DNA from: Hypholoma sublateritium FD-334 SS-4 | Lineage: Eukaryota > Basidiomycota > Agaricomycetes > Agaricales > Strophariaceae | Reading direction: 5' to 3' | NCBI GenBank assembly: GCA_000827495.1 | Contig: KN817608.1 | Span: 91,458-155,457 of the forward strand | Length of the DNA stretch: 64,000 nucleotides | Shown here: one piece after another, positions 34,570-45,816 of the stretch | Position numbering within the stretch: the stretch's first letter is position 1 | Layout: the number at the start of each line of letters is the position of its first letter | Notes under the pieces: model-generated | The model's database searches: none | What the model saw: only the letters and a program-made list of their open reading frames with translations | What the model was told of the DNA's origin: nothing | Translations under genes and position numbers: made by a program

Positions 34570-35374
34570 CAACCCTTAAGATAAAATCTAAGCGTCTGGT
34601 ATTTTCTGTCTGGATATATTATGTTCTATACGCTACCGTATATATTATTTATAAGCTTGAATCAGAGCGTGAAACCAGCATAAACGCGCTTTAGATTGCA
34701 CAGACCAATATTTCCTGACGAACTAGATGAAAGTATTCGAATTGTATTTTCAAATTTAATTCAATGCCTCGTATAGAAAAGGCATAAACGCCACTCGTCT
34801 TGGTCGCCACTGAAAATCAGTGGCACACTTCGTTCTAAGAATAGAAGCAACTCCTCTCATAAGCGCCCACGAGACTGATGGCGACCTGCGCAGTGCGCAC
34901 GAGCGCAACACTTTCTCCAACAAGGGACCCTAGGTAGTTCACTCCTTGTTCCGATATGTAATTCGTGTGCTTTTCCGAGGGGGAGTGTGTCGCGGCTGAG
35001 CTTCTGAATCTCTGCCGGCGAGGGGCTTGGTCTACCTCCGGAAAATATGGCCAACTGACCGGCCATGCGGCTTTCCCAAGATTGACATACTTTGGTGGGC
35101 CACGATGTAAACGTTTCACGGCTTGATGCTTATATTTGTGTCCAGATTTAGATATTCATATTGCTTAACAATAACAATAACATGCAGAAAAGGCATCGGG
35201 GTTGTTGTTTCAGGCAGCCAACGAGCAATAAGCGCAAGAAGCAACGCCAATGTGGCTGCTCAAAAAATGTACTTAATTAGTAATTGGCCACATCCACACG
35301 TTCTTGTCATAGACAACGCAAAGCGAGCCACCATATCTTCGCTTCATCGGAGCCACAGGCGGCAACACGCGAGG
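34570..35374. other. Intergenic between the pseudokinase pair
   Basis: This is an A/T-rich 3' flank of copy 1 and the promoter of copy 2. I see no open frame with a recognisable product and no repeat longer than a few bases. Confidence 0.45.
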
Positions 35375-35383
35375 CTATATAAA
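35375..35383 (+). promoter_or_regulatory. TATA box of pseudokinase gene 2
   Basis: CTATATAAA lies about 86 bp upstream of the ATG at 35469, the same spacing as in copy 1. Confidence 0.65.
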
Positions 35384-35468
35384 CTGCAACACTTCGTCAT
35401 TGTCCCTATACGCAGCAACCTCGGACCCTCCTTATCTCTCAATTTACACACAAGCTCGACCCTCTACA

Positions 35469-36359
35469 ATGGATTATCGTACTATCCACATCAACGCCTT
35501 CGAGGACTATCCAACCGACTTGCATCTTACTTCGGCGGATGTTGCCGAGAATCTACCCGCACAATCTAGGTTCACCGTAGTCGATACCATCCCTATGCCC
35601 CCTGGTTCGCCTTACAATGTCTATGCAGCTGGAATAGAGAATGTTGTCGCTGGAATGGACTTGGAAAGCACAACCTTTATTCTTAAAATCTCCCAGACCC
35701 CAGAGAGCCTTGCGAGGCTCGAACACGAAGCAGGAATTTACGCCCAGCAACTATTACCGCTCCAGGGCACAGTGGTTCCCAAATTCTACGGTTTCTTCCA
35801 AGGAAATTTCGGCGGTTTAGAGATCGGCTGCATTGTCCTCGAATATATTGACTCGTCTCCTCCCGACGGCGAGGATATTTCTGATGAACGGGAGAACGCG
35901 TACGTCCCTTCCTTTTCGACTCCTCCAAAGCCAATATAATTGATTCCAATTACTTATAGACAAGAGCTCTTGTATCGTGTATCAATGGTTCACGCTGCTG
36001 GTGTCGTTCTAAACCACCCCGGGGGGAATCTTCACACTGTCGGCCCCGATTATGACCTCAAAATTATCGACTTCACAGCCGCCTCTGTGCATGTCTGTGG
36101 CGGTGTGCAGCCGGTTCTCGACTCCGCGCCTGACGAAGTAGACGACGAGGACGTCCAAGCGTGTCTGGAGCTGACGCTCATAGAGCAAAAAATTTCTCAG
36201 CTGAGCCGATTTTGTGCACTTCACGAGGAAGCGCTGGAAGAACAGAGCAAGCTCGTGGCCCCAAGGAGATCTAGTGTTTGGTCTTCCTGGAGGTGAGTTC
36301 TAATTGTCTCTTGCCACAATTCTTCCGATCTGACACTGTGATTTCGCGGTAGTACTTGA
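35469..36359 (+). CDS. Pseudokinase-like protein, copy 2
   Basis: This is a tandem paralogue of 33883-34569, about 257 residues in three exons (introns 35900-35959 and 36293-36352, both 60 bp). It starts MDYRTIHINAFEDYPTDLHL. The beta3 Lys segment is TFILKISQTPES, helix C is ARLEHEAGIYAQQL, and the hinge is CIVLEYIDS. The catalytic-loop equivalent is MVHAAGVVLNHPGGNLHTVG, again NHP in place of HGD, and IIDFTAASVHVC replaces DFG. If the last intron is not removed, the protein instead stops at 36296. Copy 2 has a longer C-terminal helix (LTLIEQKISQLSRFCALHEE) than copy 1. The same loss of the catalytic Asp in both copies suggests it predates the duplication. Confidence 0.78.
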
Positions 36360-36940
36360 GAACAGCAGCTGAATAGTTTGGATCGTCACTGCATATTGTT
36401 TCTGACTTTCCTATTTTACTGTACTGTATACCTTGTACATAAGTACTATCCGCTCACTAGACTACGAAAGCCAATTATGATCGCAGAGTCAAAGCAACAC
36501 TTTGAATAATTCACATCCATGTGGCCTTCGGGTGAACAGGATTTACATGAAAGCCGAATACGGTTGACGTCAAGCTAGTGTTTCCCGATGCTGCATGGAC
36601 CAAGCGCAAGTGCCACTCGCCAGATTACAAAAAGCGTCGGCGGCATAGTTCGGCAATCAAAAGAAATGACAGTGGCCCAAAAGCAACCCGCAACACCAAA
36701 AATAGCAGCAACGCTTCGCAAGCGCTTAAGCCATTGATCGCCCAACATGGCATCGTACTCAAAGCAACGATTCCCCTTTATCCGGGGGTGCCTGGTGGCC
36801 GAGCGTACTCCAACTGCTATAAGAGCACCCCGTAATCTACGCCATGAGCATCCCATTCGCTCGCCCCGCTACTCTGCAAGCAATCCCCGCACAACAGCCA
36901 AACCGCACCGCGAACGATAACCCTACCAGCCTTTACCAGC

Positions 36941-38224
36941 ATGAATTTGGCTTCGATTCTCAATACCACTACGCCTTTGTGTGTCCCTTCCCGGAACGTA
37001 ACCGACCGACAAGGGCTTCATGCCGATATGGTCCGCTACGCCGCAGCCATGCTCTACGCCGAGCATTTGCGGTCTTCGCTGTGTAGTCGGGTCGAGGGCG
37101 TCATTCCCGTCAAAGCACACGACAGAGTTCTCATTGAAAACATCCATGAATTGATCAACCCCAGCGATTCCTCTGTTGCCATTGCGAAGGCGGGATGTAT
37201 CCTGAAGGCCCACCCACCTCAAGTTGCAGAACACCAGAAAACAGCAGAATCTTCCGCCACCGCTTTGCTTGTGTCTAAATCGACTGTGCTTTCAGACGTC
37301 GAGTCCGCGGAACTGTCGCCCATCCATACACACGATATAGAGAACGCCGCATTCTCCTTCGCTGCCGCGTTCCGCTCTGGTAACGCAAGCACTGTCACTA
37401 CCGATGTCGACGCCACTCAAACCACTTCGACGACCCCATCTCCGCGCAACCTCAAGCGATCGCTCAGCTCCGACACGTCTGATTCTACCCTCATTCAATC
37501 TTCCTCATCGTCGTCAGTAGAGACTGGCGTCTCTTCCCGCCCATCCAAGTTGCGAAAGATGGGCACCTTCTCAACCGCACCTACAGGCAGCATTGAATGG
37601 CGCGTAATTCAATACAGAAACCACGTGGAGCCCTCACCGCCTACGCCTGCAGTAGAGAGCACGAGCCTCCAGATGGGCACATTCTCCACGTCGACCGACA
37701 GTACTGGCCGGAGCGTGGTTAAATACATCAATTCTACGGGGGCCTCAACTCCACAGGCGCCTGATGTGCAGCACAAGAGACTCAAGCGCTCGCGCAGCGA
37801 CGAGAGCGAGGACAGTATTCCCACCGCGTCTACTTCTTCCGAGTCAAATCCTCCTTTCGATGATTCTTCTCGCCCAGCAAAGATTCAGAAAATGACCTCT
37901 GCCACCGGATGCGCAGCCCAAGATTCACCTTCAACACCCACTCCCACTACTATTTCTTATCGCAAGGTAAAGTCGAAGGTTGCACTCTCCCCAACAAAGG
38001 ACGGCGTCCGTCGTTCGTCGGCCAGGCTCGCGGCCTCGCGGAAACCCACCAGCGCATCCAAATTGACATGCACTCCCCGTAGCCCAGCACCCTCAGTCCC
38101 TCCAGTCTTGTCGTCCCCCCGTGCATCTCCTTCAGCTGCTGGCGACGGCTCGTTAAATTGGCAACTGTCGACGCGACGCGCAGAGAATGACACCTTCCGA
38201 ATCATCTTACGTCCGAGTCCCTAG
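36941..38224 (+). CDS. Disordered single-exon protein, unknown function
   Basis: This intronless 427-residue frame starts MNLASILNTTTPLCVPSRNV. A possibly folded N-terminal helical part (ADMVRYAAAMLYAEHLRSSL, IENIHELINPSDSSVAIAKA) is followed by ~300 Ser/Thr/Pro-rich residues with basic clusters (RPSKLRK, KRLKRSRSDESED, RPAKIQK, VRRSSARLAASRK). These look like nuclear localisation or phospho-rich linkers. It contains an internal imperfect duplication centred on MGTFSTAPTGSIEWRV and MGTFSTSTDSTGRSVV. The initiator could lie further upstream in a spliced exon. I do not recognise the family; nuclear localisation is an inference. Confidence 0.7.
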   Translation: MNLASILNTTTPLCVPSRNVTDRQGLHADMVRYAAAMLYAEHLRSSLCSRVEGVIPVKAHDRVLIENIHELINPSDSSVAIAKAGCILKAHPPQVAEHQKTAESSATALLVSKSTVLSDVESAELSPIHTHDIENAAFSFAAAFRSGNASTVTTDVDATQTTSTTPSPRNLKRSLSSDTSDSTLIQSSSSSSVETGVSSRPSKLRKMGTFSTAPTGSIEWRVIQYRNHVEPSPPTPAVESTSLQMGTFSTSTDSTGRSVVKYINSTGASTPQAPDVQHKRLKRSRSDESEDSIPTASTSSESNPPFDDSSRPAKIQKMTSATGCAAQDSPSTPTPTTISYRKVKSKVALSPTKDGVRRSSARLAASRKPTSASKLTCTPRSPAPSVPPVLSSPRASPSAAGDGSLNWQLSTRRAENDTFRIILRPSP

Positions 38225-39100
38225 GCCGTCCCCGCTCCTCAGAGGCTAGTCATCGCAATCGAGGTTATTTGACCGCTTGTCGGAAAGCCCTCCCGCATCG
38301 TCAACAGTGCTCGCTACTGCCGTTCCATACTCCCCAGTACAATGGAGCCTACACCTTCAGACCATCTGGAAGAACAACGCGATCGTCGTCCGTCACTAGG
38401 CCATCACCGCCGCCCATGCTGTGCGCATCCCACTCAGAAATACAGTGCCCACTTAGATTCCCTGTTTTCTGTGTTTCGCCTGTCCGTTTACCTTGTATTA
38501 TATCTCCTCCAATTCTGTTCCCATACGAGTTTTATTCACATAATGTACTACCTGTCTCTAGCATTCAATGCTAGGGTGTAATTGTTAAAAGTACTCTTTG
38601 GTTTAGTGTCCGTTATATTAGATAGTTTGTTCGTCTCTCAATACCAAATATCTGTTTGCATTCAAGAAGGGTCCCATAATTCATTATGTTTGGTCTGAAA
38701 AGCCCATCGAAGATCAGCGAACTTGGTGAAGATGTTATGCACCCGACTTTGAGCTATTTGATCTCACCAGTTGCGGGAAACAAGGAAATGAGTTGCGTGT
38801 TATGGTACATTTTTGATTGAGAACGACCAAGAACGGTGATGCAGCTAGTAGCCATGTAAGTATTGATTACATGGGTTCTACGTTCTTTTGCATTGGACAC
38901 TAGCAAAGGATAATCGCGGTTTTCCATAAGATATCGGATGGGAGCACAAACTAGCCGGGGTAGCTTTGCGCGATCCTGCACACAGGCCTGACGGAGGGGC
39001 CCATCATGAGCGAATGTTACGACCCAACTTGATCAACCGAAGGAACGCTTTCCTCAAGATTAGATAGGAACGCAGCACATGTTCGAAACATGCGTTCAGA
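38225..39100. other. Intergenic, no gene seen
   Basis: This stretch lies between the disordered protein and the convergent RPC11 gene. The frame 38754-38981 (minus) has no recognisable motif. The region probably contains the two 3' UTRs. Confidence 0.45.
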
Positions 39101-39649
39101 TCAGTTCTCGCGCCACTGGTGCGCACAACTGACACATCTACAGTATCGAGTCAGTAGAGCAAGAGTTACAGAATTATCAAAAATTGGTTACCGGTAGACT
39201 TGTGTTGGGAAAGGAAGTCAGCTTGCGCCATGAGATATGGGAGAATTCCACGTACACGTCGTCATAGGTTCATCGGCAGATCGTATCTGTAATTGATAGA
39301 AATATGCACTGTTGAAGTTGCACTTGTCACAAGAGGCTACGGCGCGTCACGAATTAGTATGCCTTTGAATTGCATGATTTTGACTGCGAACGCACCCTGT
39401 GTCTGATCTGCGTGTGCCCACTGCTCATCTCCGCCCAGTACATCGTCAATTGGCTTGCGTTTGAGCTTGGTCCTTGAAGTCATCTGGACGAAATGGACGC
39501 AATGAGCATGAGCACAGGCAGCCACAAATCAAAAGGCACACCTGTTTGGTGATGGGGAATTCATATGGGCAGCTATTGCACGCCCATTTGTTGAGCCCTG
39601 TCTCCATAGATATGACCAGCAAGTTCGCACAGGTAGGACAGAAGAGCAT
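39101..39649 (-). CDS. RPC11: RNA polymerase III subunit RPC11 (TFIIS-like), with a 7-nt microexon
   Basis: This is the Pol III subunit that stimulates RNA cleavage, proofreading and termination. Five exons assemble to about 106 residues, the normal size: 39649-39542, 39483-39396, 39336-39256, 39198-39192 and 39137-39101. All introns are GT-AG and 54-59 bp. Exon 1 encodes the N-terminal zinc ribbon MLFCPTCANLLVI...ACNSCPYEF. Exon 2 encodes the linker LKRKPIDDVLGGDEQW. Exon 3 encodes CDKCNFNSAYFYQLQIRSAD plus EPMTT. The 7-nt exon TCTACCG supplies FY and part of R, and exon 5 completes RCVSCAHQWREN. The two acidic residues of the TFIIS-like hairpin (the SADEP segment) are present. The gene is divergent from the SPRY gene at 39910. 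No annotated frame above 75 residues covers it, so automatic callers could miss it. Confidence 0.93.
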
Positions 39650-39909
39650 TTCAGCGCGTAATGGGGGTCAAGAGCAAGTCAAGAGACGAGATGAATTGAT
39701 CTTGGTTGGCTTGAAAGGCCAAAATATTGTTTACCTTGTGATTGGCCAATTTAATCTAATCTAATCTATCTCCTTATTAGGAACGGTAAATACCAAGCGT
39801 GCCCTTGATTGGATGACTCCGAGCTACAACGCCGGTACAGCTTTTGTACAGCTTAAGCAATGCCTGCATTGGCCGGATCCACCCAAGCCGCTCTTATCGT
39901 CACGCCAAC

Positions 39910-40904
39910 ATGCCACCCAGTCTTTTCAAACATCTGAGGAACAAATTTTCGCCGGGGCTTTCATCGTGGTCAGGTTCCAGCAGTGCTGGTAGTACTGAGG
40001 ACTCGCAAGCGCCTCCGCAGTGGACCCCAGCTCCAGAGATATCTGTGCGCTTCTATCATACCTGCTGTCTCGCATAAAGCTCATCTTCCTTGACATCTCT
40101 TGACGGCAGTACACGTACGGGAAGTGGAACGAGGCGCCCGACGAGGAATACGCCGCCGCGGAACAGTTCTGCCAGGAATACGCGGTGGAGCCTCCCCGAC
40201 TGCTGCCATCCGATATTATCGACAGGATCAATACTGTTGGATGCAAAGCCTGGGGAATTTTGGCACCCATCACGCCACGCTTCTCCGGACATGTTCAGAA
40301 CGACTCCAAAGGCGGTCCCGGGGTGGTAGCAATACACACCACCGCGGCCTGCAAGGACGTATGTCTACTCAGCGACCTCCCTATCATTTCTGGCCTGTAT
40401 GATATACAAGGGAAGCATGGAATCTACTACGAGTTGCTGATCCTGAAAATGGACGGCATACTCGCTGTAGGCACCGCGTGCAGGCCCTATCCTGCTTGGC
40501 GGCTCCCAGGGTGGAACAGGCTAAGCACTGGACTCCACCTAGACGACTTCCGCAAGTTCTTCGAAGATCCTGACGGCGGCAGAGACTATACGGACGCGAT
40601 AAACCATATCGATTCGGGCGACACCATCGGCTGCGGATACGAATTCCAAACAGGCACAATATTCTACACCTACAACGGTGTAAGGCTGGCTCCCGCATTC
40701 ACCGGGATTTACATGCCTCGGCAAAACCAGGATGTTTATGCTGCAGTAGGCGTAGAGGGCTGCTGTGACTTCCAAGTGAACTTTGGCGGCGAGTTGTTCC
40801 GGTGGAAAGAGGGCAACGAATGGGCTTGGAGGGTAGAAGGGCATGTGGGGCGATTGTCAAATGCGCCGAATGTTACGGGAGACGAATTGCCAGTATATCG
40901 ATAA
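39910..40904 (+). CDS. SPRY-domain protein
   Basis: This two-exon gene encodes about 310 residues (intron 40045-40109, 65 bp, joining PAPEIS to YTYGKWNEAPDEEY). The start at 39910 reads MPPSLFKHLRNKFSPGLSSW. After a disordered N-terminus, an adaptor-like segment (EYAVEPPRLLPSDIIDRINT) leads to the SPRY domain: GIYYELLILKMDGILAVGTA, YPAWRLPGWNRLSTGLHLDD, DSGDTIGCGYEFQTGTIFYT and CCDFQVNFGGELF. The pattern RLPGW...GDxIGCG...GTIFxTxNG is that of fungal Ssh4/Ear1-like SPRY proteins, which act as ubiquitin-ligase adaptors in membrane trafficking. Here there is no transmembrane helix, so a soluble adaptor is more likely. Partners are unknown. Confidence 0.87.
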
Positions 40905-41408
40905 TCCTTTCACTGGCACAGATCTTGAGCATGCGGCACTATTACCACAACAGTGAGAGAAATAATTTCGGCGTCTCCCTCCCTTACTGACGGGATTCAT
41001 GGAAAGTTCATTCATGTTTTCCAGGTAAGATTTAATAGCTAAAGTACCTCACGGCCTCAAGTTTCCACACGAAACATTTGCAGGTGATGAAAGACGCCAT
41101 TAGCAGCGGCAGATACATTGGCCTCGATTAAACTTTATCTACCACCTGAGAGGCTATTCTCCTCCAAGCACCTCTCAGGCAAGAATCGGGAAATGTAATG
41201 TCCGCCCGTTTCATAGCTGCATTTGGTTCTCATCACAAGCAAACGCTCCGTGCCCACGAACTACTCCCTCAGCGCCTCTCGGGCCACACCTCCGGCGATC
41301 ATGAGACCTTCGAACTCAGGGTCAAGTTCGTGCTTTCCGGAGTGGATAAGCATCGACCTAAGCGTCAATGTATAAGAAATCACCCCCAAAGGTGGCACGC
41401 AAGGACAC
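40905..41408. other. Convergent intergenic region
   Basis: This about 500-bp stretch lies between the SPRY stop and the helicase stop and should carry both 3' UTRs. I see nothing else in it. Confidence 0.45.
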
Positions 41409-44400
41409 TCACTCGAGGCGTGAGATGTAGTTCCCGTCCATGTCCAGATCGAGCTCCGGGCCCTCGTAACTGGAAACATTAGTGGCCAAATCAACACGAG
41501 GAAACAAACTGCAACACTCGAAATCTGATACGCACAGGCCATTCCTAAGACAGAATTGAAGGAAACTTTTCCAATACGGATCGCGCTTGAGGAGCGCACC
41601 CTTGCCGACGACGACTAGGAGCTCTTTCGCGCGCGTGATGGCGACGTTCATCCTTGAGAAACATCTGAGCGACCTATACGACGCATCGGGGAGTCTGCGC
41701 ACCGCTTTCTCTGGAGCATAAGCCCCATCCCCTTCTTGTAATCTTCCTCCAAGAACCTTTCACTTGACCGTACGCAGGAAATGATCACAACGCGACTTTC
41801 GCGGCCCTGATAATCCTGTAATGGGCAAACATAAATGATGTCAGAATAAATTGAGATGTCCACCAGCCTCACCCCCCCACCCCCAGGCAAAACCGGCGAC
41901 AAAGCTCAGTCACTGACCTCCACCGTGCCCACATCAACCGACCCAAGCCCTTCGTTCCTTAGCTGCTTGCGCAGCGCCCACACCTGCTGGCGCCACGGTG
42001 CCATCACGCCGATCTCCTTCGCCTTCAGCGGCGGCACGGACGCCCCTCCCTCCGCCAGCAGCGCCTTCACAATGGACACGACCGCGTCGACCTGGCCCGG
42101 GTTGGCCCACGACGCGCGGTCGTCCGGTGAATTGTCCTCCGCGTCCGTGCCGACGAACCGGAGCGGCAGGCGGGCGCCTTCGCCTTCGCCGAGCGCGGCC
42201 CAAGCGACACGCCCGAGCGCGCGTGCGGCGGGTCGCAAGGTGTCGTTGTAGAAAATCGCGGAGGGCGGCATGAGGATCGCAGGGTGGCTACGGTAGTTCT
42301 GCGCCACGTAAATGGGTTAGAGTGAGAGCGGGGCCGGGTGGCGCTAGAGTAAGGGCAGCGCGGCGTACCTTGACCAGCGTGGTATAGGGCGGCGGGCGCA
42401 TGTTACCTGCCTCGAGCTGCGCGTGCACGTCCGCCATGTAGTTGCAGTACAGCGGGCGCTCGAACAGGCGCTCGAGCAGCGACACCTCGAGCTCCGCCGC
42501 ACGCGCGCGGTCCGAAACGACGTTCGGCCCGACTGTTACATACACAAGCAAGAACATCGGCTGGGGCGCGCTACGCGGGACAGGGAGAAAGGCACTGACG
42601 CTGGTGGATGTCGCCGCAGAGCGCGAGCTGCGGCATGAACGCGCCCTTCGCGTCCACGCCATACGCGTCGGGTAGCACGACGGAGATCGGGATGAGCAGC
42701 TCGGGCTCGGAGCCCTGCGCGGCCTCGTCAATGAGGAGGTGCGTCCAGTGGGGCTGAACGACGTGTTTAGGGAGGTGGTGTGGGTGCAGTGGCGCTATGA
42801 TATCGCTCTCCAGAGCCATGAGTGCGGCGTTAGTGCACTGCGCGCGCACGAGGATGCCTGCGTCGAGACACGATGTGACGACGACGCGGTACGCCATGAG
42901 CTGCTTCCACGGTGGCAGCGCGAATTTATTGTCTTCGATGTCTGTACACGTACTCTGCATGTTAGATTCGGGGACCCGGGCTGCCCAGCGGAATGCGCTC
43001 ACAGCAATACTGCATGATACTGTCGGGGACCTCTGCGAATGTCCTGTTTGGCGCGTTGAGCCGAAGCATCTCGTGGCGCTGAAGGGTCTTCTGTAGCCGC
43101 GAAACAAGTGTGTCCGTTGCCGGGTTCGAGGGGGCGCAGACAAGGATGCATGCCTCGGGCTGCACCCGAAAAATCTGGAGTACAGATTCCACGACCGTTC
43201 TGGGAAAGACACGTCAACAAAAAAGTCATAGATAAAAGACATATCCACACCTCGTCTTCCCCGTCCCAGGTGGCCCACTAATGAGGCGTGGCACAGGCGA
43301 CTGAAACAGCGAAACAGCGGTGACCGCGAGCTAAACAGCCGCAGTCCGTCAACGCACACATACATCTCACACACAAGCAACGCGCACCCTCTGCTCCGCA
43401 TTCAGCCCGGGGTCCGCCCACTGCGCCTCCGTGATCTCGCCATTCCGCAGCATAGCGCACGGCTGGCTGAGGAAGTCCTCAACCTCGGGGAAGATCCACT
43501 GGCGCGCGAGGTTCACACCCTTCCCGTCCGCATCAGCGTCGAGAACGCGGGCAACGGCGTCCGCAGCGGCCTGCATTGCGCACAGTGGGCGTGCGTTCGC
43601 GGCGAACGACACGTTGAATACGAACGGAACGCGCTCGCCCGCGCCGAACACGACGAACCCGTTCTCCGTCTTGATGTTCTGCAGGTCGAGCGGCACGTAC
43701 GTCTGCACGTGCGCCTTCAGCGGTGGGCTGTGGATATCTGCTCGCGCCTCGGCAGTCAAGTCTACGTCAAACCCCACATGCTGGCAGGGGACTCACACAC
43801 TAGACCCTCCTGCTTACGCAGCGCTGCGACGCGCGCCTCGAGCGCCCACCTCCCCCCGGGGCGCGCCTCGCTGGGCGGCGCCGCCTCGCGCAGGTGCACG
43901 AGGTCGCCGACCTCCAGGAATGGATAATTCTCGCGGATGCCGGGCACCGCTAGTACGAACTCGGCGTCCTTCCACCCGGCGACCGTCACGCCGCGCTTCC
44001 AGAGCACGATCTGCTCCTTGTCCGTTGCGAGCGCGTCGAGCTCCCAACGCAGGAGGTCACCCCAGTGCGCCCCGTACGTCGCGGCGCTTAGAGGCGAGGG
44101 CTGCGTGTCCTGAGCGATGGGCGGGGCTAGCAGGAGGGAGGGGGTGGTGGTGGGGTCGGTAATTAATCTGCTTATAAGGAAAGAATTTGCATATGATACA
44201 GGTGGGAATACAGGAAGAGCCGGGAGTGGTTTCAGTGGATGTGGTTCGCGCTGGATATTGTACAGATATTGGGGAACAAAAGATTCGGCCTATGTTGCTG
44301 TCAGTGGTTATCGCCATGCAATCTTGAATACGCACATATTTATCAAAAACAAAGTCATTTTTTTCGTTCTGTGAGATGTTATGTAGAAGATCCCACCCAT

Positions 44401-45369
44401 AGATCTGTATAGAAGAACGCACTTCTACTATTTTATTGTTTTTGGTGGGTATCGGGGGAGACGACGATTTTCGCGATCCCTGCAAAGCGGCCATATTGTT
44501 GGTTTTCTACCGAGAAGTCAATATAATGATGGATAAGCGCTTAAGCCCCTGACCCTCACTCAAATAACCTACCTCATCGTTTAACGTAGTCTCAGACGCA
44601 GTAGCCGGCGACGCCGTCCCCGTTGCTATTTGCGCATCGGGCTTCAATTTATAATTCTTCACCTGCATCTGCGCATCGCTGGTTTTCTGCCAAAAAATCG
44701 TAAGCTCACCAACACCAACGAACCCAAATCACTCACCTCATCTATCAACGTCCTCTCAGATGCAGCAGACGGCGACACGGCCGCCCTCTCATACGTCGTC
44801 CCAAAGAACGAATGGGGCGGCAGCAGCTCCACCGGCGTCGTCTCGGACTTCAAGTTCCCCCCCTGCACCTCCACACCCACACCGGCGCCTACCCCTTTCA
44901 TCGGCCGAAGGACGCTCGCCGACTGGTGCCCCGGCAGCGGCGCCAGCCGTCCCGCCCAGAACGCGTGGACTCCCATCCCCGCCGCGGGCTCGCTGGGATC
45001 CGCAACCGGCTCACTGGCAGTCTCAGCCATGAAAGGCGGGCGCGGCGGCACTGGCAACGGGAGGCCGGGCGGGTGCAGCGGGGTGCTGGGCGGTGGTGCG
45101 TGCGGCGGCGGGTGCTGGGGCCGGTGCTGGTGCGGCGACGCGTAGTACCACCCGCTCTGGTCGACGTGGCAGGCGTTCGGCATACCGTGCGGCGGATGCG
45201 GGTGGTACGGGCCATTTAAGCTCTGCCCGTGTGCCGCTGGATTGTAATGGGGTGTGCCGGGTGCAACGGCGTGGACGAGATGCGGCTGTGGGTAATAATA
45301 CACGAAGCCCGGCGGTGGATATGCGTATTGGGGATTCATATGTGCACCTAGGAGACCATCGATGTTCAA
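41409..45369 (-). CDS. MOV10/SDE3-type RNA helicase
   Basis: This SF1 helicase resembles Armitage/MOV10/SDE3, linked to small-RNA silencing in other eukaryotes. The start at 45369 gives a Pro/His/Tyr-rich N-terminus (MNIDGLLGAHMNPQYAYPPP). Exon 2 (44686-44573) and exon 3 (from 44506) splice in phase. Further on are GDLLRWELDALATDKEQIVL, EVGDLVHLREAAPPSEA, FGAGERVPFVFNVSFAANAR and LNAEQR. The helicase core follows: LISGPPGTGKTR (I), LVCAPSNPATDTLVSRL (Ia), THLLIDEAAQGSEPELLIPI (II, DEAA), LALCGDIHQLGP (III), NYRSHPAIL (IV), EIGVMAPWRQQVWALRKQL, GTVEDYQGRESRVVIISCVR (V) and MNVAITRAKELLVVVG (VI). It ends NYISRLE at 41409. About twelve introns are needed; those between 43260 and 43380 are approximate. 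Exons 1-3 are the least certain part. Confidence 0.85.
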
Positions 45370-45384
45370 CGTTCAACGTTCAAC
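45364..45384. repeat. Heptamer GTTCAAC x 3
   Basis: Three perfect tandem copies of GTTCAAC overlap the start codon of the MOV10-like gene: its ATG lies within the first copy, so the remaining copies are in the 5' leader on the minus strand. This could be slippage or a 5'-UTR element. Confidence 0.7.
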
Positions 45385-45816
45385 GGAGCAGAGGCCCCTT
45401 TATCCGGCACGGCCAACAACACTATTTATGGAAATCCATATATCAACTTCCCGACAGTCAAGGCGCGGACGCTTGTGTTTGTATTAAGGTGTGTTAACTA
45501 CACTGCTGACTACTACGCTATAGAGCGATCTCTTGAATTGAAGTATGCTATTTTCAAGTACAGCCATACTCGTTGAAGATATAAATAACAGCAGGATATG
45601 AATAGGTGCACTGTCGTCCTCGGTCGACGAAGAAAATCCCTCAAGGGCAAAGCCAAAACGCCCGAGCAAGGAGTGGGTTTTCTGCAGTCGAACTCGTCGC
45701 CAGAAATTGAGCCTGATATTGAGGCTTGGAACGTAGAAAGCCCGCAGACGAGAAAAAAAATCAACCTGCCAATCAGATCACACCAATGAATTCAATCACC
45801 AGCACACCAAGCACAT

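Noticed and set aside
36844..37086. Frame starting MSIPFARPATLQAIPAQ upstream of the disordered protein
   Set aside because: It is in a different frame from the long ORF at 36941 and no intron joins the two cleanly. It could be a 5' exon, but I cannot support it.
44057..44494. 145-residue frame starting MAALQGSRKSSSPP as an independent gene
   Set aside because: It is better explained as exon 3 of the MOV10-like gene, which joins in phase from exon 2 and leaves via a GT donor near 44205 to SPPIAQDTQPSPLS.
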